This document shows, one piece after another, positions 1 through 5,404 of a DNA stretch of 6,013 nucleotides. The stretch spans positions 1 to 6,013 of the forward strand of contig JAMCZD010000297.1 of the NCBI GenBank assembly GCA_023473405.1, given 5' to 3'. The notes beneath the pieces are model-generated. The model had not been told where the DNA came from. It ran no database searches and was given only the letters and a program-made list of their open reading frames with translations. The position numbers and the translations under genes were made by a program. This stretch comes from Candidatus Omnitrophota bacterium (GTDB lineage Bacteria > Verrucomicrobiota > Verrucomicrobiia > Limisphaerales > UBA1319). How positions within the stretch are numbered: the first letter of the stretch is position 1; every line of letters begins with the position of its first letter.

Positions 1-92
1 TTTTCGCGGTCCTCATCATCAACTACGATCACCATTTTGCCCGCACGCAGATCACTCAAAACTGACTCAATCGAGTCAAAAGTCTCTTTCAT
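1..92 (-). CDS. ribB: 3,4-dihydroxy-2-butanone-4-phosphate synthase, N-terminal fragment (RibB or RibBA)
   Basis: Partial gene cut by the left edge; only the first 30 codons are present and they lie on the minus strand. The reverse complement from 92 reads MKETFDSIESVLSDLRAGKM followed by VIVVDDEDRE. This matches the N-terminus of RibB: an opening F-x-S-I-E-x helix, then the R-x-G-K-M-V-I-V-V-D-D-E-D-R-E strand and acidic loop that binds Mg2+ and ribulose 5-phosphate. The enzyme converts ribulose 5-phosphate to 3,4-dihydroxy-2-butanone 4-phosphate plus formate in riboflavin synthesis, in the cytoplasm. The ATG at 92-90 was chosen because it sits where family members start; no clear Shine-Dalgarno precedes it. 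Whether a GTP cyclohydrolase II domain follows (RibBA fusion) cannot be seen. It is a housekeeping gene and marks the left limit of the sugar cluster. Confidence 0.85.
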   Translation of the reverse strand, partial: MKETFDSIESVLSDLRAGKMVIVVDDEDRE

Positions 93-136
93 ACCTGTGC
101 GAAGCCTAACTAACCTTTTGCCAAATAGATCAGCCT
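93..136. other. Divergent spacer between ribB and the small secreted ORF
   Basis: These 44 bases separate two divergent ATG codons (92 on minus, 137 on plus). I see no convincing Shine-Dalgarno for either gene and no clear paired -35/-10 boxes. TTGGCA on the minus strand and TTGCCA on the plus strand overlap around 115-123, but neither has a well-placed -10 hexamer. Any ribB promoter may lie inside the small ORF. Confidence 0.35.
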
Positions 137-433
137 ATGAAAAGAACCAGTATTGCCTTGATCGTAGCGGCCTTCGCGTGGGCCGCAGCCGCGCCCATAG
201 CTTGGGCGGACGGGGCTTGTTGCCATCAGCAAACCGCCGCCAAGGACCCGGCGGTGGCAAGTTGTCCGTACGCCAAGACGGCCTCGAGTCTAAAGGCGTT
301 GTCGGATTGCTCCCAATTGCTGATGATTTTTCCCCTGACCGAGTCGAAACTGGCTTTCACCCAGTGCAAATCCCCAACAGGATTCGGTTTGATGATGATA
401 TGGTCAAAACCCATCGCATCCGGGGCCGGCTGA
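137..433 (+). CDS. Small secreted Cys-containing protein, probably missing its 3' end
   Basis: The ORF starts MKRTSIALIVAAFAWAAAAP. This is a textbook Sec signal peptide: a K-R n-region, a hydrophobic Ala/Ile/Val core over about residues 5-22, and an A-W-A cleavage site near residue 24 followed by D-G. The predicted mature part begins D-G-A-C-C-H-Q-Q and has a further C-P-Y at about residues 43-45, so the exported protein would carry at least three cysteines (metal- or redox-like, function unknown). From about residue 50 (base ~285) to the stop at 431-433 the reading is simply the antisense of conserved rhamnosidase sequence and is unlikely to be native protein. I therefore regard only about 137-285 as original gene; the native 3' part seems lost. 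No Shine-Dalgarno is visible. I do not recognise the family. It could still be a chance ORF, but so clean a signal peptide makes that less likely. Confidence 0.4.
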   Translation: MKRTSIALIVAAFAWAAAAPIAWADGACCHQQTAAKDPAVASCPYAKTASSLKALSDCSQLLMIFPLTESKLAFTQCKSPTGFGLMMIWSKPIASGAG

Positions 434-2907
434 ATTCCTGCCAGCGCCTGGTAGAACCAGGCGCTGACACTTCCGAACATCGGGTGGTTATGCGAGAAGG
501 TGTTGTCACTAAATGCCCAGTGTTCCCAAACGGTGGTGGCGCCGTTTTCCAGCATGTATCCCCAACCGGGGAAGGTGGACTGGTCAACCACGGTATAAGC
601 CACATCCACCCGATCCAGGCGTGTCAGCGCGCCCAGCATGAACGGTGTGCCAAAGAGGCCCGTGGTGAGGTGGCCATCGTGCGTATTGAGAATGTCATTG
701 ACAAGAAAGTCGAGAGTGGCTTTTTGCGATGCTCTTGGCGCCAGGCCCAGGCGCAAGGCAAATGCCTGGTTCGCCTGGGTGCCAATGTCATATTGGCCGG
801 TAGCCGGATCGAGAAACCTGCGGTTGAAGGCATCTTTGATCTGATCAGCCAGCCGAGTAAAGCGTTCGGCGTCGGCTGTTCGACCGATGGCCCGGGCGAT
901 CCGGGCGCAGAGGCGCGCATTCCAAAAATACAAAGCGGTGCCACTGACGGGGATGCATTTTGGCACCAGGCTTTCATGGTCGCCGATTCCATTGACCAGG
1001 ATGCCGTTCGTCGCGTGCGACTCGAGGAACTGCATCCAATTCGTGGTAGCCTGGTATTGCTCAGTTAGAATCCGCCGGTTCCCGTAATACTGATAGAGGC
1101 GCCATTGGAGCAACGGATGCACCGTGCCCCACCCGACCGGCCCCGTGTCCCCGCCCATTCCCGCATCGGCGATCCCCACAAACGGCGCCGTCTCGGTGAA
1201 ACCCCCGTTCGCGCGCACAGCATCGCGAAAATCCTCGACCGCCTTGGCGTAGAACCTGGACATGTCGAGGTTGCACAAGGCCAATTCGTGCACCGCGACC
1301 ATGTCGCCGCCATAGCCGAACTTCTCCCGCTGGGGACAATCCGATTCAACCCCGAAGAGGTTGCTCAACAAGGTCCAGCGCGCCATCTCCTGGATGCGAT
1401 TGAACCGAGGATTGGAACAGGTGAATTCACCCACCTGGTCGACGGACGAGTTCAAGGCCAGCCCGGTAATGGCATCGAGCGGGGGATGAGTTGCACCCGG
1501 CCATCCGGTTACCTCGACATACCGGAAGCCATGGAAAGTGAATCTCGGAACGTAGACCTCTTCGCCGGCGCCCTTGAGAATGTAGGAATCCGATTGCCAG
1601 GCGATCTCGGGTGCACCGGGACCGCCTATGCCTTTTCCTTTAATCTGGCCGCAAACGGAAGTCATGACGTTCAATGTTCCGTTTGTGTATAGCAGTTCGC
1701 CATAACGCATCGTAACCCGCGCCCCGGCCGGCCCTTTCACCCGCAGTCGCACCCACCCGGCAAAGTTCTGTCCCAGGTCAAAGATCAGCACGCCCGGGGA
1801 TGGCTCAGTGATTTTCTTGGCCGGGATCTCGCACCTGACCTTGATAGGCGGAGCCGATTGTGTCCGCAAAGGGCCCAAAGGTTCGGTCGCCAGTATCGCC
1901 GGCGCCCAACCGGTGTCATCAAATCCGGCTTGGTCCCAGCCCGACTGCTCGAACCGGGCATCGTAGACTTCGCCCAGGTAGACGTTATTCTTTCGGACCG
2001 GGCCTTCGCAAGTTTTCCAGGTTTGATCGCTGGCTACTGTTTCACGCGTCCCATCGCGATACTCGACCTCGAGCTGCACCAGGGCGCGGGGTTGACCGAT
2101 AGCCAGGTGCTGCCGCAAATTAATCCGGCCCCAAAGCCGCATCGGGAGCGGATTATACCAGCCGTTTCCAAGCATGATCCCGACGGCGTTGGTTCCCGAT
2201 CGAAGGAGGCTCGTTATGTCGTAAGTCGAGTAGAGCACCCTTTTCGCATAAGCCGTCCAGCCAGGATCGAGCACATGATCGCCCACCTTGTGCCCATTGA
2301 TCCGCAGTTCGTAATACCCCAGGCCGGTGACATATACTCGGGCGCGTTGAATGGGTTTGGCGATCTCGAGCTCGCGGCGCAAAAGGGGTGCCGGATGCTC
2401 GGCATAAAAGTCCTCGTCCCGTTTGACCGCCGGTTCCTCCCGCCGAATCCATTTGGCCTGCCAATCTCCGGAGCCAAGAAGGGCCATCTCCCAATAAGCA
2501 TCATCGCTCGTCGATTCCTTGCCGTTCTGATCCCAAATCCGAACTCGCCAATAGGCGCGCTGGCGGGAGGGCAGGGGAGCCCCGGAATAGACGATGCCGA
2601 TCGATTCGCTGGAATCGACCCTGCCGCTGTCCCAAAGGTCCGGCTTGCCCTGGTCGAGGGCATCCGGGCTGCTGGCAACCCAGACCTGATAGGCCGACTG
2701 CCATTGGTTGCGCAAGCCTGGCTCCGCCTGCGTTAACTCCCAGCTCAGCCGTGGTTGGCGGATGTCCACTCCCAAGGGGTTCGAGCGATATTCACACTTC
2801 AGATTAACGGGTTTGAGCTCCGAGGCATTGCCTGGGATGGGATTCGCCAAAATCACCAGACTGAGAATGACCAGGACAAACGAGGTGTAACTGAAACGAA
2901 TGACCAT
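226..2907 (-). CDS. Secreted alpha-L-rhamnosidase, GH78 (C-terminus probably altered)
   Basis: 893 aa. It hydrolyses terminal alpha-L-rhamnosyl bonds in pectin (rhamnogalacturonan) side groups or plant glycosides, with inversion. Residues 1-29 form a signal peptide (R4, then a hydrophobic stretch 9-22, cleavage near G-N-A-S), so it acts in the periplasm or outside. Domain order: Ig-like N-domain ~31-141 (P-R-L-S-W-E, A-Y-W-R-V-R-I-W-D), beta domain ~175-345 (Y-V-T-G-L-G-Y-Y-E-L-R-I-N-G), concanavalin-like domain ~355-470 (D-L-G-Q-N-F-A-G-W), six-hairpin catalytic domain ~485-820, C-terminal beta domain from ~822. The catalytic motif DCPQREKFGYGGD holds D523, E528 and D535, with the spacing of the acidic residues of Bacillus RhaB; T-T-V-W-E gives the candidate general base E795. 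After E875 the expected closing strand is absent and the last 18 residues are antisense to the small plus-strand ORF. Last gene of the operon. The family is certain; the exact glycoside is not. Confidence 0.93.
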   Translation of the reverse strand: MVIRFSYTSFVLVILSLVILANPIPGNASELKPVNLKCEYRSNPLGVDIRQPRLSWELTQAEPGLRNQWQSAYQVWVASSPDALDQGKPDLWDSGRVDSSESIGIVYSGAPLPSRQRAYWRVRIWDQNGKESTSDDAYWEMALLGSGDWQAKWIRREEPAVKRDEDFYAEHPAPLLRRELEIAKPIQRARVYVTGLGYYELRINGHKVGDHVLDPGWTAYAKRVLYSTYDITSLLRSGTNAVGIMLGNGWYNPLPMRLWGRINLRQHLAIGQPRALVQLEVEYRDGTRETVASDQTWKTCEGPVRKNNVYLGEVYDARFEQSGWDQAGFDDTGWAPAILATEPLGPLRTQSAPPIKVRCEIPAKKITEPSPGVLIFDLGQNFAGWVRLRVKGPAGARVTMRYGELLYTNGTLNVMTSVCGQIKGKGIGGPGAPEIAWQSDSYILKGAGEEVYVPRFTFHGFRYVEVTGWPGATHPPLDAITGLALNSSVDQVGEFTCSNPRFNRIQEMARWTLLSNLFGVESDCPQREKFGYGGDMVAVHELALCNLDMSRFYAKAVEDFRDAVRANGGFTETAPFVGIADAGMGGDTGPVGWGTVHPLLQWRLYQYYGNRRILTEQYQATTNWMQFLESHATNGILVNGIGDHESLVPKCIPVSGTALYFWNARLCARIARAIGRTADAERFTRLADQIKDAFNRRFLDPATGQYDIGTQANQAFALRLGLAPRASQKATLDFLVNDILNTHDGHLTTGLFGTPFMLGALTRLDRVDVAYTVVDQSTFPGWGYMLENGATTVWEHWAFSDNTFSHNHPMFGSVSAWFYQALAGIQPAPDAMGFDHIIIKPNPVGDLHWVKASFDSVRGKIISNWEQSDNAFRLEAVLAYGQLATAGSLAAVC
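442..466. repeat. Perfect 10-bp inverted repeat with 5-nt loop inside the rhamnosidase gene
   Basis: CAGCGCCTGG (442-451) and CCAGGCGCTG (457-466) are perfect reverse complements around the loop TAGAA. The repeat lies in the codons for S-A-W-F-Y-Q-A-L-A, a conserved stretch near the end of the six-hairpin domain. No T-tract follows on either strand, so it is not an intrinsic terminator. It may be a by-product of coding constraint. Confidence 0.8.
746..779. repeat. Imperfect stem-loop inside the rhamnosidase gene
   Basis: Outer arms CCCAGGCG (746-753) and CGCCTGGG (772-779) pair fully. Inner arms AGGC (756-759) and GCCT (764-767) pair around the loop AAAT, with a CA / GGTT internal bulge. It lies in the codons for Q-A-N-Q-A-F-A-L-R-L-G and has no T-tract. 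Probably coincidental in GC-rich coding DNA. Confidence 0.6.
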
Positions 2908-2982
2908 TTTTCAAACCTTCCTTTTTATGCTTCCTTAAAAACGACCAGGTGCGAATCGGACTTATTTGTGGTCCTTATGACC
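2908..2982 (-). other. Intergenic gap between the MDR dehydrogenase and rhamnosidase genes
   Basis: The 75-nt gap is AT-richer than its flanks. Directly after the MDR stop codon, GGTC and GACC (4-bp stem, 5-nt loop) could form a weak hairpin, too short and lacking a U-tract to be a terminator, so read-through into the rhamnosidase is likely. No convincing promoter is seen, though the gap is long enough to hold one. Confidence 0.4.
2916..2923 (-). promoter_or_regulatory. Ribosome binding site of the rhamnosidase gene
   Basis: On the minus strand AAGGAAGG lies 8 nt before the ATG at 2907. This supports that ATG, which also gives a complete signal peptide. Confidence 0.7.
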
Positions 2983-4026
2983 TTACTGATTGGGCGCAAG
3001 AACCATCTTGACCGCTTGCGTCGAGTGCACCTTTTCGAATGCCTCATGCCATCCCGCAAGGGGCACAACACCCGATATTAGCCCGGCTGGGTCCAACCGC
3101 TTGGCGGTGAACAGGCCCAAAACGGCCTCCCAATTATGCCAGTTGTGGCCGAACGTGCCATAAACGGTCAGGGATTTTCTCAGCAGCACATCGAGGCTCT
3201 GATTGAAGGGTTTGGGGCCCCAGCCAATCTTGACTACCCGGCCATTGCGGCGCACGCTCTCGAGCGCGGTTGAAAAGGCGGGGGTATTTCCCGCGCAATC
3301 GATCGCCAGGTCGGCGCCCTTGCCCTCGGTGATCTCAGTGATAGCCTTAACCGGGTCTGTTTCGCTCACGTTGATGGTGAAATCGGCCCAGTTCCGGGTC
3401 TTTGCAACCGACATGCGGTTCACGTCATTTTGCATCCCCACGAGAACCGTTCTCGCCGCCCCCATGAGCCTCGCCATCTGGCACGAGATAATCCCAATCG
3501 GACCCGGACCAATGATCACGGACGTATCGCCCGGTATCACCTTGACCGGGTCACTCAAGGCGTGATGAACCACGCAAAATGGCTCGGTCAGTGACGCTTC
3601 ATCAAATCCAAGACCCGCGGGTATCCGGTGCAGGATTTCCTTTCGCGCAACCACGTATCGGGTGAAGGCGCCGTCGACGCCGTAACCATATCCGCGCCGC
3701 TCGGGGCAGACTTGGTAGTCGCCCGTGCGGCAGGAGTAACACTTGCCGCAGACCTCGGCCGACGTCTCGCAGGCGACGCGGTCGCCCACCTGCCAATCCC
3801 GAACCCCGTCGCCGACCTCGGCGATTACGCCGCAGAATTCGTGTCCCTGGATGACCGGCACTTTCACCGGGTTCGCCATTGTATGCTTCCACATTTCAAT
3901 ATCCCATCCACATACCGCCGCCCGTTGCACCTCGATCATCACGGTGCCAGGCCGAATCTTGGGCTCAGGTACATCTCTCAACTCGACCATGTCCGGTCCT
4001 TGACCATATTTAACAATTGCTTTCAT
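2983..4026 (-). CDS. Zinc-dependent medium-chain alcohol/polyol dehydrogenase (threonine/sorbitol dehydrogenase-like)
   Basis: 347 aa, the usual length for zinc MDR enzymes, cytoplasmic (no signal peptide). Catalytic zinc ligands are C39 and H62-E63 (in G-H-E-F-C-G-V), with E148 in T-E-P as the probable fourth ligand. The structural zinc lobe is complete: C93, C96, C99, C107. The Rossmann motif G-P-G-P-I-G spans 173-178. At the end of the next strand (V-L-V-G-M-Q-N-D, G197) the acidic residue typical of strictly NAD-linked members is missing, so NADP or mixed cofactor use is possible. It should oxidise a secondary alcohol of a sugar, polyol or hydroxy acid, or run in reverse; the substrate is not readable. 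It starts 9 nt after the SDR stop with only a weak AAGAA upstream, so it is probably translationally coupled to the SDR. The L-threonine dehydrogenase name would be only a family-level guess. Confidence 0.9.
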   Translation of the reverse strand: MKAIVKYGQGPDMVELRDVPEPKIRPGTVMIEVQRAAVCGWDIEMWKHTMANPVKVPVIQGHEFCGVIAEVGDGVRDWQVGDRVACETSAEVCGKCYSCRTGDYQVCPERRGYGYGVDGAFTRYVVARKEILHRIPAGLGFDEASLTEPFCVVHHALSDPVKVIPGDTSVIIGPGPIGIISCQMARLMGAARTVLVGMQNDVNRMSVAKTRNWADFTINVSETDPVKAITEITEGKGADLAIDCAGNTPAFSTALESVRRNGRVVKIGWGPKPFNQSLDVLLRKSLTVYGTFGHNWHNWEAVLGLFTAKRLDPAGLISGVVPLAGWHEAFEKVHSTQAVKMVLAPNQ

Positions 4027-4035
4027 TGGGTTCTT

Positions 4036-4830
4036 TTATTGCTTATTTCTGTTTATCATCACTCGAGTGGCGCCGGTGGACAGGCCGCCATCGACCAGGA
4101 TCGTTTGCCCGGTGACATAACTACTGGCATCGGATGCCAAAAAAATCAGCAGGCCATCGAGCTCCTCGATCCGCCCGGGACGTTTCAACGGCAGGCGGTC
4201 GCAGATATACGCCACCCATTCCTTGTCATTATAAAGGGCGGCGGTTTGGTCGGTCTTGAACCAGCCTGGGGCAAGACAATTGACCGTGACCCCATGGGGT
4301 CCCCAATCGTCCGCCAGGCTCATGGTCAATTGCTTGATGCCGCCCCGGCTGGCGCAGTACGGCGCAATGCCGGCGTAGCCAAACACAGTGGTTAGCGAGC
4401 CAATATTGATTATGCGTCCATAGGCGCGCTCGATCATGCCCCGAGCTATGGCTTGGGCAGCGAAAAATGCGCCGCGCAGGTTCGTGTCCAGAACTCCGTT
4501 CCAATCCTCCCACGTGATCTCGAGGGCGGGTTTGCGGACATTACAGCCGGCGTTATTGACCAGGATATCGATCCTGTCGCAGGCGCGGAAGGCCTTTTCA
4601 GCCATTCGTTGGATGCTATCATACCGGGTGACATCGAGCTCAAGGGGCACAGCCCGGCGTTTCAAGGCCTCGATCTCGGCTTGCGACTCCTTCAACGATT
4701 CAACCTTGCGCGAGGTGATGATCACGTCGGCGCCCGCTCGAGCCAGGGTCAGGGCGAACCGCCGCCCCAAGCCACGGCTGGCGCCGGTCACCAGCGCGGT
4801 GCGTCCAGTCAAGTCGAACAAATCGCTCAC
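4036..4830 (-). CDS. Short-chain dehydrogenase/reductase, gluconate 5-dehydrogenase-like, with Y-x-x-x-R motif
   Basis: 264 aa, a classical SDR in length and motif order: cofactor loop T-G-A-S-R-G-L-G (15-22), S40-R41 after beta-2 (an arginine that often favours NADP), D66-V67 adenine pocket, N-N-A-G (92-95), N117, catalytic S145 and Y158, and P-G-W after beta-6 (188-190). The usual active-site lysine is replaced: Y158-C-A-S-R162, codon CGG. The rest of the core is intact, so a working enzyme is still plausible. The best family fit is the sugar-acid branch (gluconate 5-dehydrogenase, 2-keto-3-deoxy-sugar-acid dehydrogenase) or 3-oxoacyl-ACP reductase-like proteins. The start is GTG at 4830, overlapping the VOC stop (GTGA) and preceded by a strong GGAGGA, so translation is coupled. 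Likely role in this cluster: oxidation or reduction of a sugar or sugar-acid carbonyl. Confidence 0.9.
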   Translation of the reverse strand: MSDLFDLTGRTALVTGASRGLGRRFALTLARAGADVIITSRKVESLKESQAEIEALKRRAVPLELDVTRYDSIQRMAEKAFRACDRIDILVNNAGCNVRKPALEITWEDWNGVLDTNLRGAFFAAQAIARGMIERAYGRIINIGSLTTVFGYAGIAPYCASRGGIKQLTMSLADDWGPHGVTVNCLAPGWFKTDQTAALYNDKEWVAYICDRLPLKRPGRIEELDGLLIFLASDASSYVTGQTILVDGGLSTGATRVMINRNKQ

Positions 4831-5387
4831 TGATGTCCTCCGGACGGCTGAGCTGAGGTGCGAGTGACTCCGGGGGTTCGCCCGTCACTACCAGGGGCTG
4901 GCTGCATGATCTCGATGACGAAGCCGAGGAGTTTTTCGGTGTCGTAATTGACCCAGTAAGTGCCGTCGCGGATGCCGGCGCCTTCCTGGGTGACGCCAAT
5001 GCCTTTGCCGCGCAGGTAGGTGGTTAGGGCCGCGTGATCGGGCACGTTGAACCGGATATGGTGGATGCCAGGTCCATGCTCGGCCAGAAAATCGCTCCAC
5101 GTGGTCCGCCCTTCGAGGGTCTGGATCAGCTCGAGCTCGATATTCCCCAGATCCGCAAAGGCCTGGCGGGTGCGGAAATGGGCGGGCTGGCCGTCCAGGA
5201 ATTGGCGGTCCTCACGTCCTTTTGGGGGGCATTCAATTACCCGGAAGGGGCCGATGCCAAAGACCGCGGTCAATTGTTTCATGGTCTGCTCGATATCGCG
5301 CACGACCACGCCGACCTGGATGGCGGATTTAAACGGGGCCAAAAGCGCCGCCGTGTCAGGACTGCCGTTAGTTTTCGATTCGTTCAT
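4827..5387 (-). CDS. VOC (glyoxalase/bleomycin-resistance fold) protein, methylmalonyl-CoA epimerase/lactoylglutathione lyase-like
   Basis: 186 aa from the ATG at 5387. It holds two beta-alpha-beta-beta-beta modules of a vicinal oxygen chelate protein. Numbered from this ATG, the candidate metal ligands are Q24 (I-Q-V-G-V-V-V-R-D), E86 (E-L-E-L-I-Q), H109/H110 (G-I-H-H-I-R-F-N-V) and E159 (V-I-E-I-M). The G-I-H-H motif and length recall methylmalonyl-CoA epimerase and Glyoxalase_4 members; Gln in place of the first His also occurs in VOC enzymes. The fold supports isomerisation, lysis or ring opening through a metal-bound enediolate; the substrate is unknown. A TTG at 5417 in the same frame would overlap the upstream gene by 13 nt; I prefer the ATG because an AGGA lies before it. 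The last ~20 residues are a Pro/Ser/Gly/Thr-rich tail outside the fold. No signal peptide, so cytoplasmic. Second visible gene of the operon. Confidence 0.85.
   Translation of the reverse strand: MNESKTNGSPDTAALLAPFKSAIQVGVVVRDIEQTMKQLTAVFGIGPFRVIECPPKGREDRQFLDGQPAHFRTRQAFADLGNIELELIQTLEGRTTWSDFLAEHGPGIHHIRFNVPDHAALTTYLRGKGIGVTQEGAGIRDGTYWVNYDTEKLLGFVIEIMQPAPGSDGRTPGVTRTSAQPSGGHQ
4836..4841 (-). promoter_or_regulatory. Strong ribosome binding site fixing the GTG start of the SDR gene
   Basis: GGAGGA on the minus strand lies 5 nt before the GTG at 4830 and sits inside the last codons of the VOC gene. It decides for the GTG start and implies translational coupling. Confidence 0.8.
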
Positions 5388-5398
5388 AGCTCGATTGT

Positions 5399-5402
5399 TC
5401 CT
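5399..5402 (-). promoter_or_regulatory. Probable ribosome binding site of the VOC gene
   Basis: AGGA on the minus strand follows the stop codon of the oxidoreductase gene at once and lies 11 nt before the ATG at 5387. The spacing is a little long, but it favours that ATG over the in-frame TTG at 5417. Confidence 0.45.
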
Positions 5403-5404
5403 GA

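Noticed and set aside
37..1068. 343-codon open frame on the plus strand
   Set aside because: Antisense of the rhamnosidase and, at its left, of ribB; no protein-like motif, no ribosome binding site. Long antisense frames are normal in GC-rich coding DNA.
1858..2736. 292-codon open frame on the plus strand
   Set aside because: Lies wholly antisense to conserved GH78 domains; no recognisable domain.
226..2907. Rhamnosidase as a dead pseudogene
   Set aside because: All four acidic active-site residues and every domain are present without frameshift; only the last ~18 residues are odd, which need not abolish activity.
2967..2983. Terminator after the MDR gene
   Set aside because: Only a 4-bp stem with no U-tract.
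3628..4395. 255-codon plus-strand frame
   Set aside because: Spans antisense of both the MDR and SDR genes and their gap, whose minus-strand readings carry full catalytic motifs.
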